The notes: a model not told the origin generated them from the letters alone. 57,596 nucleotides of DNA from Pseudoalteromonas sp. P1-9 (GCF_001399975.1 NZ_LKBD01000032.1:1-57596); one strand, 5' to 3'. Positions 35,837 through 45,365 are shown, numbered from the stretch's first letter. Numbers and translations: made by a program.

Positions 35837-37142
35837 ATAACTTCTCCAATTCTGCAAATACGTACTTACCTTGGCTGTTAACTGGCAACTCATCCACGTA
35901 ACGAAATTTACGTGGCATGCACACTGCTTCAAACTGCCCAGCAAGCACTTGCTTTAAGCGCTTATTGAGCGCTAGTTTACCGTTTTTATTCAGTTCGCCA
36001 AGCCCAGCGGCCGACAATTGTGCAACTAATCCCAGTTGCTGGCGAAATCCGTGCGTTAACAAAACAACTTTACACTCGATAATCGCACTATCGTCGCTTA
36101 ATACACGCTCAAGTGCATCTAAATTAACGCGTTTTTCTTCAAGTTTAATGGTGCGATCCAAGCGACCTGACAAACTAAAGCGCCCGTTTTCTAAAATCTC
36201 ACCACAATCTTGCGTGACAAACATTGCATCATCAAAATAAGGTGATTTAACTGCAAGCTGCTGCTGATGCTTTAATACCGTTATACCGTCAAAGCACTGC
36301 CATGGTTCAGTTTTAAACTCAGAGACTTGGCGATACGCAATGCCGCCCGTTTCAGTGCTGCCATATATTTGCGTCGCAGCAACGCCCAATTGTTGAAACA
36401 AGGTCACTGCACTGCTGTCGCTAAGCGGTCCGCCTGATGAAAATACTCCCACAATATTGTGTTTAACTGAAACACATACATTGTCACGAATAAGGCGGTC
36501 AATGAATGCGGGACTGGTAATGATAACCGAAGGCTGTGTTGCGACTAACGCGCGTAATTGCTCAGGAAATTCAACAAATGTGAGGTTTACTGAGTAATTC
36601 GCACGTAACGGCCAGAATAACTTAAATAGCAGACCGTAAATATGCTGATGAGATACAGTTGCAACAATTTGGCAATCACGAGTAAACGCAAAGGTATTGC
36701 ACAAATTTGTAAGCTCAGCATTAATATGCTGCCAAGACTTTACCACAGGCTTACCGTAACCTGTTGAACCAGATGTATAAAATGTAAGTTTTCCAGATTC
36801 TGGCAAACTTAACGCATTGGCAGGTTGCTGTAACGATTCAGCAAAGGTAAGGGAATCAAGCGAAAGGTGTTTGTCGCCACTAAATTCATCTACCAACACA
36901 TAGTCGGCATCTTCACTGGCGATCTGGATATTCTCTGGCTGCCCGTTGGCTGGAAATATAACATCAAAACCTGCATGTGCGGCCGCGAGCAAACGTACCA
37001 AAAACACATCACTTGCAGCATGGTATAACACCAAAGACTGCGCACCGGTTTGCTGTTTAAACACGCGTAATTGATTGGCAAGTGCCGTTACCACATTAGC
37101 ACAGATATCTCTATCTAAAATCGAAGGGCTGGTTGTATGCAT
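35829..37142 (-). CDS. apeH: Aryl/acyl-CoA or -ACP synthetase of the ANL family (ApeH-like)
   Basis: 437 residues. The ATP-binding motif YTSGSTGYGKPV, the QIYGSTETGGIAYR adenylate site, the SGRLDRTIKLEEKRVNL hinge and the C-terminal NSQGKY lysine region are all present. The protein is shorter than usual ANL enzymes, as in other APE clusters. It activates the aryl acid starter (4-hydroxybenzoate in known cases; here perhaps a cinnamate or coumarate) and loads it on ACP. It starts six bases after the membrane protein gene. Confidence 0.88.
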   Translation of the reverse strand: MHTTSPSILDRDICANVVTALANQLRVFKQQTGAQSLVLYHAASDVFLVRLLAAAHAGFDVIFPANGQPENIQIASEDADYVLVDEFSGDKHLSLDSLTFAESLQQPANALSLPESGKLTFYTSGSTGYGKPVVKSWQHINAELTNLCNTFAFTRDCQIVATVSHQHIYGLLFKLFWPLRANYSVNLTFVEFPEQLRALVATQPSVIITSPAFIDRLIRDNVCVSVKHNIVGVFSSGGPLSDSSAVTLFQQLGVAATQIYGSTETGGIAYRQVSEFKTEPWQCFDGITVLKHQQQLAVKSPYFDDAMFVTQDCGEILENGRFSLSGRLDRTIKLEEKRVNLDALERVLSDDSAIIECKVVLLTHGFRQQLGLVAQLSAAGLGELNKNGKLALNKRLKQVLAGQFEAVCMPRKFRYVDELPVNSQGKYVFAELEKLFD

Positions 37143-37148
37143 ACTAAT

Positions 37149-37748
37149 TTAATGATCAAACTCGTGACGCTGCTTTACAACATGACGAACAAGTAACTCA
37201 CCTGCCATTAGTACGCCCATTAAAATGTACGCAATCAATCCGTTGTATAGCGTCCAAAGCGCAATATCTCCAAGGTATATGGTGTAACATGCAAGTGCAA
37301 TATTAATGCTAAAGAATACGCACCACACTTTGGTGACATTTCGCGTATAGGCAACAACATGTTCTGGTAATGTTACATTTTGCTTGTCTTTGCTTTTACG
37401 TTTTTCATCGAGTAGCGCAAAGGTTTCTATCACCGTAGGCCCTTTGAACAATGAATACGCAAACGTGACAAGCATAGTGCCTGAAATAAGCACAGGGTAA
37501 AACAAGGGTACCTTGCTGTTATCAAGTAACCACGCCAATGCGACACATACGCTGCCTAATACCGTTGCCGGTAGAAGCCATGGCATGGTGCTACTGGCCG
37601 CCCGTGTAAATACATAGCGACCAACAATGGCGATAAGTAAAACAGGTGCAATACTGGAAATACTCGCATACTGCAGGCCAAAATAAATAAGCACTGGGTA
37701 GGCCAGTAATAATACAATGAATACTGTATTCAGTATTGCTTTTATCAT
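37149..37748 (-). CDS. apeG: Small integral membrane protein of the aryl-polyene cluster (ApeG-like)
   Basis: 199 residues with about five or six hydrophobic helices (near 8-28, 31-45, 55-72, 80-98, 140-158 and 162-184). It fits the COG4648-type protein found beside the ACP genes in APE clusters. Its function is not known; it may be part of the inner-membrane machinery. It starts five bases after the second ACP gene. Confidence 0.8.
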   Translation of the reverse strand: MIKAILNTVFIVLLLAYPVLIYFGLQYASISSIAPVLLIAIVGRYVFTRAASSTMPWLLPATVLGSVCVALAWLLDNSKVPLFYPVLISGTMLVTFAYSLFKGPTVIETFALLDEKRKSKDKQNVTLPEHVVAYTRNVTKVWCVFFSINIALACYTIYLGDIALWTLYNGLIAYILMGVLMAGELLVRHVVKQRHEFDH

Positions 37749-37753
37749 GTGTT

Positions 37754-38002
37754 TTACGCTGAAACCAACTTGCTTACTTCGTTTACCACATCTTCTACAG
37801 TGCGTACTTGCTTAAACGCTTCAGGATCAATCTTTTGCCCTGTGATTTCACGCAATTTCACCACCAGATCAACGGCATCAATACTGTCGAGATCTAAATC
37901 TTGATAAAGGTGTGCCTCAAGCGAAATATCGCCTTGATCTATTTCAAATTCTTCCACCAAGATATCAGTTAATACTGCGAAGATTTCTTGTTGTGTTTTC
38001 AT
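37754..38002 (-). CDS. apeF: Acyl carrier protein (ApeF-like)
   Basis: 82 residues, acidic, helical. The phosphopantetheine attachment serine is S40 in LDLDSIDAVDL. It carries starter or growing chain as a thioester. It is the second of two tandem ACP genes, 13 bases apart. An ATG start fits the ACP length. Confidence 0.92.
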   Translation of the reverse strand: MKTQQEIFAVLTDILVEEFEIDQGDISLEAHLYQDLDLDSIDAVDLVVKLREITGQKIDPEAFKQVRTVEDVVNEVSKLVSA

Positions 38003-38015
38003 ACCCTACCCGCTG

Positions 38016-38270
38016 TTATGCGTTTTGTTCAATAAACGCTGCTAACGCATCAACCGATGCAAAATGCTGCTTTGTTTCTTCTGAGTTTGCGTCAATTTTA
38101 ATATCAAACTCTTTTTTAATCGCTAAGCCAAGCTCTAGCGCATCAATGCTATCAAGACCCAAACCATCAATAAAAAGTGGTTCGCTGTCGTTAATGTCAT
38201 CAACGGTAATATCTTCTAAATCTAATGATTCAATAATGAGCTTCTTGATTTTAATTTTTAAATCACTCAT
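38016..38270 (-). CDS. apeE: Acyl carrier protein (ApeE-like)
   Basis: 84 residues. The attachment site is S41 in GLGLDSIDALEL. Two tandem ACPs are a hallmark of APE clusters, with one thought to take the starter and the other the elongating chain. It overlaps the acyltransferase gene by eight bases. Confidence 0.92.
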   Translation of the reverse strand: MSDLKIKIKKLIIESLDLEDITVDDINDSEPLFIDGLGLDSIDALELGLAIKKEFDIKIDANSEETKQHFASVDALAAFIEQNA

Positions 38271-39036
38271 AGCTGTCTAATTCTCCTTGAAAAAATGCCT
38301 GCATATCGCGCGTAAAACTACGCGCATGCTGCGTCAATTTCGACGCTTCAAAACTGGGTAATTGCAATTGTTGTTTCGTCATTGCGAGATCAAATTTAAC
38401 CTGCGTAGGTGCCACTTCGTACCACATTTCTGACTTAGTTAACGTTGACGGTGCAACATGAATTAACACAGAAACGATATCAGCACGACAGCGCAGTGCG
38501 ATATTTGCCGCACCTCGTTTAAATTTTAACGCTTGACCAGGTGTCGTACGAGTGCCCTCGGGAAACACGATCAAGTTATTTCCCGCAGCAAGTGATGCTG
38601 CACAATCCGTTAGTAAGCCCTCAGGGCTTTCATTGCTTATATAACCGGTGGATTTTATCACACCTCGCATAAATGGGTTACTAAATAAATGTGCTTTAAC
38701 AACACAATCTGCATTGGGAATAAGCGAAATAAGTACCACAACATCAATCAAGGTCGGGTGATTAGCAAGTACTAACTTGCCTGTTAAATTGGCAAATTTA
38801 GTTCGATCAGCAATAGTGAATTTAAAGATTCCTAATGCGCCCATCAAGCCAACAAAAAACTTAAACAGCAAATGCACTGTATAGCGCGCTGCCTTGCGGC
38901 GCTTTTCTTCATCACGATAAATAAGGTACTGAATAGGCAATACAATTAGCGGAACTAACAATCCACCTAAACCAAACACCGCAAAACAAAAACCGGTTGC
39001 GACAATGCGCCAGCAGCGTCCTAGCTTGGTTAACAA
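38263..39036 (-). CDS. apeD: PlsC-like 1-acyl-glycerol-phosphate acyltransferase (ApeD-like)
   Basis: 257 residues. The HX4D motif is H93-D98 in NHPTLID, and the substrate motif FPEGTRT is at 158-164. A membrane-anchoring hydrophobic N-terminus spans about 12-40. The enzyme probably moves an acyl or polyenoyl group to a glycerol- or sugar-lipid. It overlaps the chain-length-factor gene by seven bases. Confidence 0.88.
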   Translation of the reverse strand: MLTKLGRCWRIVATGFCFAVFGLGGLLVPLIVLPIQYLIYRDEEKRRKAARYTVHLLFKFFVGLMGALGIFKFTIADRTKFANLTGKLVLANHPTLIDVVVLISLIPNADCVVKAHLFSNPFMRGVIKSTGYISNESPEGLLTDCAASLAAGNNLIVFPEGTRTTPGQALKFKRGAANIALRCRADIVSVLIHVAPSTLTKSEMWYEVAPTQVKFDLAMTKQQLQLPSFEASKLTQHARSFTRDMQAFFQGELDSYE

Positions 39037-39839
39037 GGCGTTACCTCATCAATATGCAAGTGCCACGCACTTTGACTGCCGAGTACAAGCGCGTCGTTGG
39101 TTTTGTTTGTCGCTAAAAATTCCACAAACTGTTTTGCCTGTAACGGTGTATTGTTAGGCGTATCGCTAGGAGTTAACGACAGCGTAATACCCTGTTCATT
39201 GTCTTTAGATACGACAAATGCACACGCCAAATCACAACTATTCACATCGTCAAATCGTGCATAATCGTCAGGTAGTGGTTGATCGCAATACACAACGAGT
39301 ACTTCGGATATATTCGGGTTATTTAACTGAATGCTTGCTTCAATTAATGCCATCAGCAGGGTGTTCTCGCCAGCCGCGATACTGTTCATTGGCTGTTGAT
39401 TATTCGTCAAAATCGAATAAAGCCCAATAACTGCATTATGAACAGATAGGCCAAACGATGTTGGGCTGATCACTTCTTGGTGAGCTAAATCTTTTAAAAT
39501 ACTTGATGTACGGTGAAAGTCGCCATGTTGCGATGCAAATACAACGGGCATCGATTCTGCACCACTTTTCTCGGCGCTATTTGCTGCAACAAACAACGCC
39601 ATTTTTGCATAGTGGCTTAGTCGTCGGCGCTGCATTGCTGGCACCCAATCCAATTGTGGGCTTTTGCTCATTGGATCAAACATTTCAATTTTTGCGTTGG
39701 CGAGCTGTGCTTCGTCCTTAGCTTTACACCAATAATTAAAATGTGAGAGCACCATTTTCATGTGATGTGCGTCCATGTTGTTTGAAAATGAGGCGAAACT
39801 ATAAAAAAACTGCGCAAAAGAAGCAATGCTAAAACGCAA
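39030..39839 (-). CDS. apeC: Chain-length-factor-like ketosynthase homologue (ApeC-like)
   Basis: 269 residues of the N-terminal ketosynthase-like family with no catalytic machinery. In place of the Cys motif there is FGLSVHNAVIG. In known APE systems the counterpart pairs with the ApeO ketosynthase and helps set polyene length. It is the first gene of the cluster. The start is a TTG at 39839 (MRFSIASF, matching family N-termini), but no ribosome binding site is visible, so the start is only moderately sure. A palindrome lies 59 bases upstream. Confidence 0.83.
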   Translation of the reverse strand: MRFSIASFAQFFYSFASFSNNMDAHHMKMVLSHFNYWCKAKDEAQLANAKIEMFDPMSKSPQLDWVPAMQRRRLSHYAKMALFVAANSAEKSGAESMPVVFASQHGDFHRTSSILKDLAHQEVISPTSFGLSVHNAVIGLYSILTNNQQPMNSIAAGENTLLMALIEASIQLNNPNISEVLVVYCDQPLPDDYARFDDVNSCDLACAFVVSKDNEQGITLSLTPSDTPNNTPLQAKQFVEFLATNKTNDALVLGSQSAWHLHIDEVTPC

Positions 39840-39897
39840 GAATGTTAAATTTATGCGTACTTTAGACTATTTTTAACTCAAATAACTGTATTTAACG

Positions 39898-39914
39898 ACA
39901 TGTTAATAACATGT
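39898..39914. promoter_or_regulatory. 17-base perfect palindrome upstream of the APE operon
   Basis: ACATGTTAATAACATGT is symmetric about its central A. It lies one base past the esterase stop (minus strand) and 59 bases before the first APE start codon. There is no T-run after it, so it looks more like a dimeric regulator's operator than a terminator. The regulator is unknown, and no regulator gene is in the cluster. Confidence 0.5.
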
Positions 39915-39915
39915 T

Positions 39916-41142
39916 TCAGTTAGCAGATGCTGAATTTGACAACGTGCTCATAATAAAATTAATAAACTTTGGCTCTTTCAACACCCCTGCATGCGATGCA
40001 TTAAAGCCCATCATTTTATTTGCTTCACGCTGAATATTAGGCGGAATTTGACTAGATAATGCCACAACGCCATCATCACTTGCACCGTCTTGATAGGAAA
40101 ATACCAAAGCGTAATTAATTTCTGGCTGCAGTGTCTGAGTATGCAGCTGATTAACATAGTCACTGTTAGTTGCAACATCACGCCATGAGTTAATTACAAG
40201 GGGCGAACTTTCAACCCCTTTTCGAGCACTTTGCATACCCAGTAAAGGACTGTTTACCGTAATGAAATGATTAATTTTATAGTTACGTGCATGACCTTGA
40301 TGACTTAGTGCGTAACCTCGGGTAATCAGCCCACCCATACTGTGCGCTAGCACCGAAACCGCATCAAAACCGTAGCGTTTTTGCATAACCTCAATGCTTT
40401 CTAACAGATAGTCTTTAACCAAATGCAACCCTACGCCACTTGGGTAGTACAATACCCACACTTGATAGTCAGAATCTTCAAGCGCCGTAACTAAAGCGGA
40501 AAATTCGCGCGGGTTGCCCATCATGCCGTGCACTAGAATAAGCGGTTCTTTTTTAGCGTTATACGGAGACAACATAAATAAACCAGACTCCACTTGTGCA
40601 AGAAAATCAAGCGGTCGCCAAAACCCCATATCAACATTATGGGCATCAAACATAGCGTTCTCTAAATTCGCTAACTTGCCGATATTATTAATATTGTAAT
40701 TATCACTGTATTGAACCGCATACCCTTTTTTTACAGGCTTTGCGAAGTGAATTGGTTTGGCTTTGTATTTGGCTTTATCGTTAAGCGTAATTGCTTGTAA
40801 CATGCCAACCGAGTCAACATAAGCAACGCCTGTTTCATTGTCGTCGTAGGTCAAGTTGTGGTTGCTGTCTTGATATACAGCAACGTAATAAGTGCCTGGT
40901 TTTAGGTAGAATTTAAACTGCCCGTTGCTATCAAGTAGTTTCTGATTTTCTATCGCGAAGGTGTTGTCGTTACGGCTTAATATAGCAACTACGAGTTCGC
41001 CACCATCTGAATTAGATTGATAATCAACTCGGCCATTTATTTCAGCAACACTGTCGAGTAATTGAGATTGTTGTTTAGCTTGGCGAAAATGCTGACAGCC
41101 AATTAAGCTCAAAACACAGCAAAGTAGTAAAATATGTCTCAT
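39916..41142 (-). CDS. Lipoprotein alpha/beta-hydrolase (lipase/esterase-like)
   Basis: 408 residues. The lipoprotein signal LSLIGC places the lipidated Cys at 16. A small N-terminal beta domain (about 30-130, similar to prealbumin-like or CarboxypepD_reg-type folds) precedes an alpha/beta-hydrolase with VHGMMGNP, the nucleophile motif LAHSMGGLITRG, an Asp in DGVVAL and a late His in ASHAG. It is probably a lipase or esterase at the outer membrane. It sits upstream of the APE cluster on the same strand; whether it shares a transcript is unknown. Confidence 0.85.
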   Translation of the reverse strand: MRHILLLCCVLSLIGCQHFRQAKQQSQLLDSVAEINGRVDYQSNSDGGELVVAILSRNDNTFAIENQKLLDSNGQFKFYLKPGTYYVAVYQDSNHNLTYDDNETGVAYVDSVGMLQAITLNDKAKYKAKPIHFAKPVKKGYAVQYSDNYNINNIGKLANLENAMFDAHNVDMGFWRPLDFLAQVESGLFMLSPYNAKKEPLILVHGMMGNPREFSALVTALEDSDYQVWVLYYPSGVGLHLVKDYLLESIEVMQKRYGFDAVSVLAHSMGGLITRGYALSHQGHARNYKINHFITVNSPLLGMQSARKGVESSPLVINSWRDVATNSDYVNQLHTQTLQPEINYALVFSYQDGASDDGVVALSSQIPPNIQREANKMMGFNASHAGVLKEPKFINFIMSTLSNSASAN

Positions 41143-41367
41143 CGAATTCCCTTCGCGCTAGTCACGCGCAACTTACCTGTTTTTTATCACAATCAGCAAA
41201 GGCGCAACATCAGCTTGATAAATGTGCTGTTACACCTTGAGTAGCGCTATAAACTTGCAATAAACGTGATCACACACTCTTTAGTTAACGATTAATTACA
41301 TCAACTTATTGCAATAATTACGACTATAGTTGAATAATGTACCGTCGTTAGCCAAATTTAACTGATT

Positions 41368-43959
41368 ATGCCCGTAGTATTTGCTTTTTTGTTATTTTTC
41401 CCGCTTTTTGTATTTGCCAATACCGAATTTGAGCAAATATTTGATGATCACACCGCTGTGATGCTACTGATTGAGCCAAAATCAGGAAAAATTGTAAAAG
41501 CCAATCAAGCCGCGGCGGATTTTTATGGCTACAGCTCGCAAGCACTGCAAAGTAAAACCATTCAAGAAATTAACTTATTTACCGCAGAGCAAGTCGCAGA
41601 AGAGCGTGAAAACGCCCATCGACAAAAGCGCAACTATTTTATCTTTCGCCATCAAACAGCAGCGGGTGATATTAAAACCGTTGAAGTTTATTCCATTCCC
41701 ATCGAGTTTCATGGTGCAACACTGCTCTATTCGGTCATTAAAGATATTTCCACACAACGGCAATATCAAAGCGAAATTTGGCAATATCAAAAAAACCTAG
41801 AACAAATGGTTGATAGCCAAGTTGCGATTATTAAAACCAAAAACAATAAAATACATGCCATTTACATTGCGGGTTTAGTAGTATTAATTGCGCTTGCACT
41901 GTTTTTAACCTTTTTACTACGCATCACCCGAAAAGCGCAAAAATACAGTACCAAACTCAGCCAAATAGTGGAGCAAAGCCCCTCTGCAATTATCACAACC
42001 GACTTACAGGGCTATATTGATTATCAAAATAAACATTCTGAAAGTGCTCTTTTTAGAAAATTATCATCAAGTAAACAAAGTTTATTTGATGAATTACGTA
42101 ATTTAACGCAGCACAGCGACGAATTTGATAACGCAATTAGCACCAATACCCCTTGGGTTGACCGCATTAATTTAGGGCACGAGCACCATTGGCTCCATGT
42201 GCATCTTTATCCGCTGATAAATAACCAGCGAAAGAAAAATGGCTATGTGCTTATTCTCAATGATATTTCAAAGCAAAAACAGGATGAAAAACAACTTAGG
42301 CTTACATCAACAGTATTTCGTACCGCCAATGAAGCCGTAATGATTTGCGACAAAAACGCAAAAATTCAAGCAGTCAATGAAGCCTTTACTGAAATAACTG
42401 GCTACAGCAGTGACGAAGTATTAAATAAAACGCCTGACATACTGAGCTCAAACCTGCAAACAGAACCTTTTTACGCCAATATGCAGCACCAACTTGATGA
42501 AAATAACCAATGGCAAGGCGAAATTTGCAATCGCCGTAAAAACGGTGAACTTTATTATGAATGGCTTTCAATCACCGCCCTTCGTGATAATAACGGCGAG
42601 ATTGATGCGTTTGTAGCACTGTTTAGCGACATCACAAAACGTAAAAAGGCAGAAAATAAAATTTACCAGCAAGCTAACTTTGACTCACTTACTGGGCTTG
42701 CAAACCGCAACTTATTCTCAGATCGTTTTGAGCAAGCTCTTAATAAAGCACAGCGCGAGAACTCATTTCTGGCGCTATTGTTTATCGACTTAGATGGTTT
42801 TAAACACGTTAACGATACCCTTGGTCATTCACAAGGCGATACCCTTTTACAGCAAACAGCAACGCGCCTGAGCGAAACCTTACGTAAATCAGATACTATT
42901 TCTCGCTTGGGTGGTGATGAATTTGCGGTACTTATCGCAAGCGATAACAATCAGTTTAAAGTTGATCGAGTCGCCCATAAAATTCAGGCGGCAATCGCCA
43001 CCCCGTATCAACTGGATAACGCACAAGGGTTTGTCTCTGCTAGTATCGGTATAACAACTTATCCAAACGACGGGCAAGACGTAGAAACACTGATGCGAAA
43101 AGCCGATAGCGCCATGTATAAAGCGAAAGCAAAAGGTAAAAATAATTTTCAGTTTTTTACTGCCGAAATGGACGAAAAAGCGCAAAAAAGGCGCACCCTT
43201 GAGAGCGAACTGCGAACCGCCATCGATAACCAACAGTTTTTCATTGATTACCAACCCATTTTTGATGCTAAACATAATGTTATTTATGCGTGTGAAGCAT
43301 TAGTACGCTGGCATCACCCTACCAAGGGCCTTGTTTCACCTGACCAATTTATTGAACTTGCTGAAGAAATTGGTGTAATCGCCAATATTGGTGAGTTTGT
43401 TTTAGAACATGCCTGTATTACCGCAGCAAAGTGGCAAGATGAATATGAAAATGCGCCCGGTATTAGCGTTAACATTTCTACTATTCAATTCCAACGTGAT
43501 GATTTTATTGCCACTATTAAAAATGCAATTGAAATCAGTGGCTTGCCAAGCAACAAGCTGATATTAGAGATTACCGAAAGCTTACTCATTGAAAACGATA
43601 AAAAAACCATTGCCCAGCTCACTATGTTAGCTAATTTAGGCGTAAAAATAGCCATTGATGATTTTGGCACCGGCTATTCATCGCTCAGCTATTTAAAGAA
43701 ATTCCCAGTGCATAAGCTCAAAATTGATAGAAGCTTCATTAAAGACATCGAACATAACGCCGAAAGCCAAGCCCTTACCAAAGCCATTATTGCAATGAGT
43801 AAGAGCTTAAAGCTTGAAGTAATTGCCGAAGGCGTTGAGCTCAATGCGCAGATGCACTGGTTAACCGCATCGGATTGCTCGCTAATTCAAGGCTATTGGT
43901 TTGCCAAGCCCGTTGATGCGTTAACGATTAAAGAATTACTCACTGAGCACAACAATTAG
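41368..43959 (+). CDS. PAS-GGDEF-EAL cyclic di-GMP turnover protein with a periplasmic PAS domain
   Basis: 863 residues. A signal-like N-terminus (1-17) leads to a PAS domain (about 20-130), a membrane helix (about 163-184), two cytoplasmic PAS domains (about 197-305 and 310-430), GGDEF (515-519) and EAL (643-645). The cyclase motif is intact (RLGGDEF) with an RxxD-type inhibitory site (RKSD) five residues before. The phosphodiesterase motif is intact (EALVRWHHP, DDFGTGYSSL, EVIAEGVE). Both activities are therefore possible. The ATG has no clear ribosome binding site. The divergent promoter region (41143-41367) is shared with the lipoprotein gene. Confidence 0.92.
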   Translation: MPVVFAFLLFFPLFVFANTEFEQIFDDHTAVMLLIEPKSGKIVKANQAAADFYGYSSQALQSKTIQEINLFTAEQVAEERENAHRQKRNYFIFRHQTAAGDIKTVEVYSIPIEFHGATLLYSVIKDISTQRQYQSEIWQYQKNLEQMVDSQVAIIKTKNNKIHAIYIAGLVVLIALALFLTFLLRITRKAQKYSTKLSQIVEQSPSAIITTDLQGYIDYQNKHSESALFRKLSSSKQSLFDELRNLTQHSDEFDNAISTNTPWVDRINLGHEHHWLHVHLYPLINNQRKKNGYVLILNDISKQKQDEKQLRLTSTVFRTANEAVMICDKNAKIQAVNEAFTEITGYSSDEVLNKTPDILSSNLQTEPFYANMQHQLDENNQWQGEICNRRKNGELYYEWLSITALRDNNGEIDAFVALFSDITKRKKAENKIYQQANFDSLTGLANRNLFSDRFEQALNKAQRENSFLALLFIDLDGFKHVNDTLGHSQGDTLLQQTATRLSETLRKSDTISRLGGDEFAVLIASDNNQFKVDRVAHKIQAAIATPYQLDNAQGFVSASIGITTYPNDGQDVETLMRKADSAMYKAKAKGKNNFQFFTAEMDEKAQKRRTLESELRTAIDNQQFFIDYQPIFDAKHNVIYACEALVRWHHPTKGLVSPDQFIELAEEIGVIANIGEFVLEHACITAAKWQDEYENAPGISVNISTIQFQRDDFIATIKNAIEISGLPSNKLILEITESLLIENDKKTIAQLTMLANLGVKIAIDDFGTGYSSLSYLKKFPVHKLKIDRSFIKDIEHNAESQALTKAIIAMSKSLKLEVIAEGVELNAQMHWLTASDCSLIQGYWFAKPVDALTIKELLTEHNN

Positions 43960-43985
43960 CATACTCTTTCAGCTATACCACTGAT

Positions 43986-45365
43986 TTATTTTGCCACGGC
44001 GCAAGTTTGCTCTGGCGTGTTACTTGGCGCTTTAACCAGCTTTTTATTAAATTCACGACGAATTAACAGGTGGCTGACCAAAGCTTGAATAAACACAGTA
44101 ACAATTGAACAATACCAAATTTGTTCAATGTAAAAGTCGTCTTGATTCACTAAATAAATAACTGAAACCGCAAACAGTGACAAACGCACAAAGGTGCTCA
44201 GTAACGCGGGCCACGTATTTCCAAGCGCTTGAAACATGCCTGAAATGGCAAATACATAGCCAGCAGGAACAAAATTAAGGCCAACAAAACTCAAGAACGT
44301 AGCTGCAACTAACACCACGTTGGCATTGTCACTAAAACCGGTGACAAATAGCTCCGGTACCCATAAACACAGTACCATTAACATACCCATTAATGAGCAC
44401 GTTAAAAACGCGGTGATGTGAAAGGTTTCGTATACGCGTGAGATTTTCCGCGCTGCGAAGTTTTGTCCAGCGATGGCAGGCGCGGCAAAGGCAATGGCTA
44501 TAACCGGTAAAAATAGCGATTGCATAATACGCCCACCTAAACCAAAGCCGGCTTGTGCTTCAGCAGATACACGACTAAGCGCCCAATAAATCAACGATAT
44601 ATACAAGAAGGTCAGTAAAAATTCACCGCCCGACGGTAAACCAATATTAAGTACTTTGCGTATCGTTTTCGCTTTTAACGCAAACGATAACCAGCGCACT
44701 TGAAGATATTGCTCTTGTTTATTGAAATAACGCACCAAAAGCACAAACGATAGCAACATTGAAATACTGCTCGCCAGACCCGCACCAACGACACCGAGCT
44801 CAATGCCAAGCCCCCACCCCGTTATCAGAATAGGCGATAGAATAATGTTAGCGATAATACCAATCACCGAAATCGACATAACCGGTTTTACAATACCAGT
44901 CCCGCGCAGCGCAGCACTTAATGCGGTAAATACAAACTGCAGCAGTAACGACGGTAAAAACCAATAAAAGTAACTCTCGGCTAATGCTTGTGTAGCAATG
45001 TCGGCGGTCATAAACGCAAAAAATACGTGACCAAATGCGTAGCCTATCGCTGCGCAAAACAGGGTTGCCCAATTGGCAAGCGCTAACGTTTGATTAAATA
45101 CGTGACTGGCTTGGCGCTGTTTTTTGCGCCCGACCGCATGCGATACTAGTGTTGCACAACCAATATTGAGTACTTGCGTTAATGCCATAACAAAGAAAAA
45201 CAAACTTGATGCATTACTCACAGCGGCAATCGCGGCACTGCCTAGTTGACCAACAAAATACAAATCAACTAAGAAATACAGCGTTTGAATAAGCAGACCA
45301 ATGGCGATTGGCACTGCCATTGAAATTATGTGTTTTGGAATGCTTCCTTTCGTAAGATCGTGCAT
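43986..45365 (-). CDS. MATE-family efflux transporter
   Basis: 459 residues with twelve membrane helices in the MATE arrangement. It opens GSIPKHIISMAVPIAIGLLIQTLYFLVD, with the paired half at VLNIGLPSGGEFLL. Such proteins export drugs or cationic metabolites in exchange for sodium or protons. The substrate is unknown. It is convergent with the c-di-GMP gene, with a 26-base gap and no clear terminator. Confidence 0.9.
   Translation of the reverse strand: MHDLTKGSIPKHIISMAVPIAIGLLIQTLYFLVDLYFVGQLGSAAIAAVSNASSLFFFVMALTQVLNIGCATLVSHAVGRKKQRQASHVFNQTLALANWATLFCAAIGYAFGHVFFAFMTADIATQALAESYFYWFLPSLLLQFVFTALSAALRGTGIVKPVMSISVIGIIANIILSPILITGWGLGIELGVVGAGLASSISMLLSFVLLVRYFNKQEQYLQVRWLSFALKAKTIRKVLNIGLPSGGEFLLTFLYISLIYWALSRVSAEAQAGFGLGGRIMQSLFLPVIAIAFAAPAIAGQNFAARKISRVYETFHITAFLTCSLMGMLMVLCLWVPELFVTGFSDNANVVLVAATFLSFVGLNFVPAGYVFAISGMFQALGNTWPALLSTFVRLSLFAVSVIYLVNQDDFYIEQIWYCSIVTVFIQALVSHLLIRREFNKKLVKAPSNTPEQTCAVAK

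Noticed and set aside
35837..35944. Upstream in-frame extension of the ApeI-like dehydratase
   Set aside because: It lies wholly within the ligase gene, has no ribosome binding site and gives a non-conserved N-terminus. TTG at 35836 has GGAG at the right distance.
38016..39839. Housekeeping fatty-acid synthesis cluster
   Set aside because: Two divergent ACPs, an inactive ketosynthase homologue, an ANL ligase, an MMPL exporter and a LolA-like carrier together are the aryl-polyene pattern, not the fabHDG-acpP-fabF order.
39898..39914. Transcription terminator of the lipoprotein gene
   Set aside because: The palindrome is well placed, but no T-run follows on the minus strand, so an operator seems likelier.
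42889..43275. 128-residue antisense frame within the GGDEF-EAL gene
   Set aside because: Antisense shadow of strongly conserved coding sequence; no family features.
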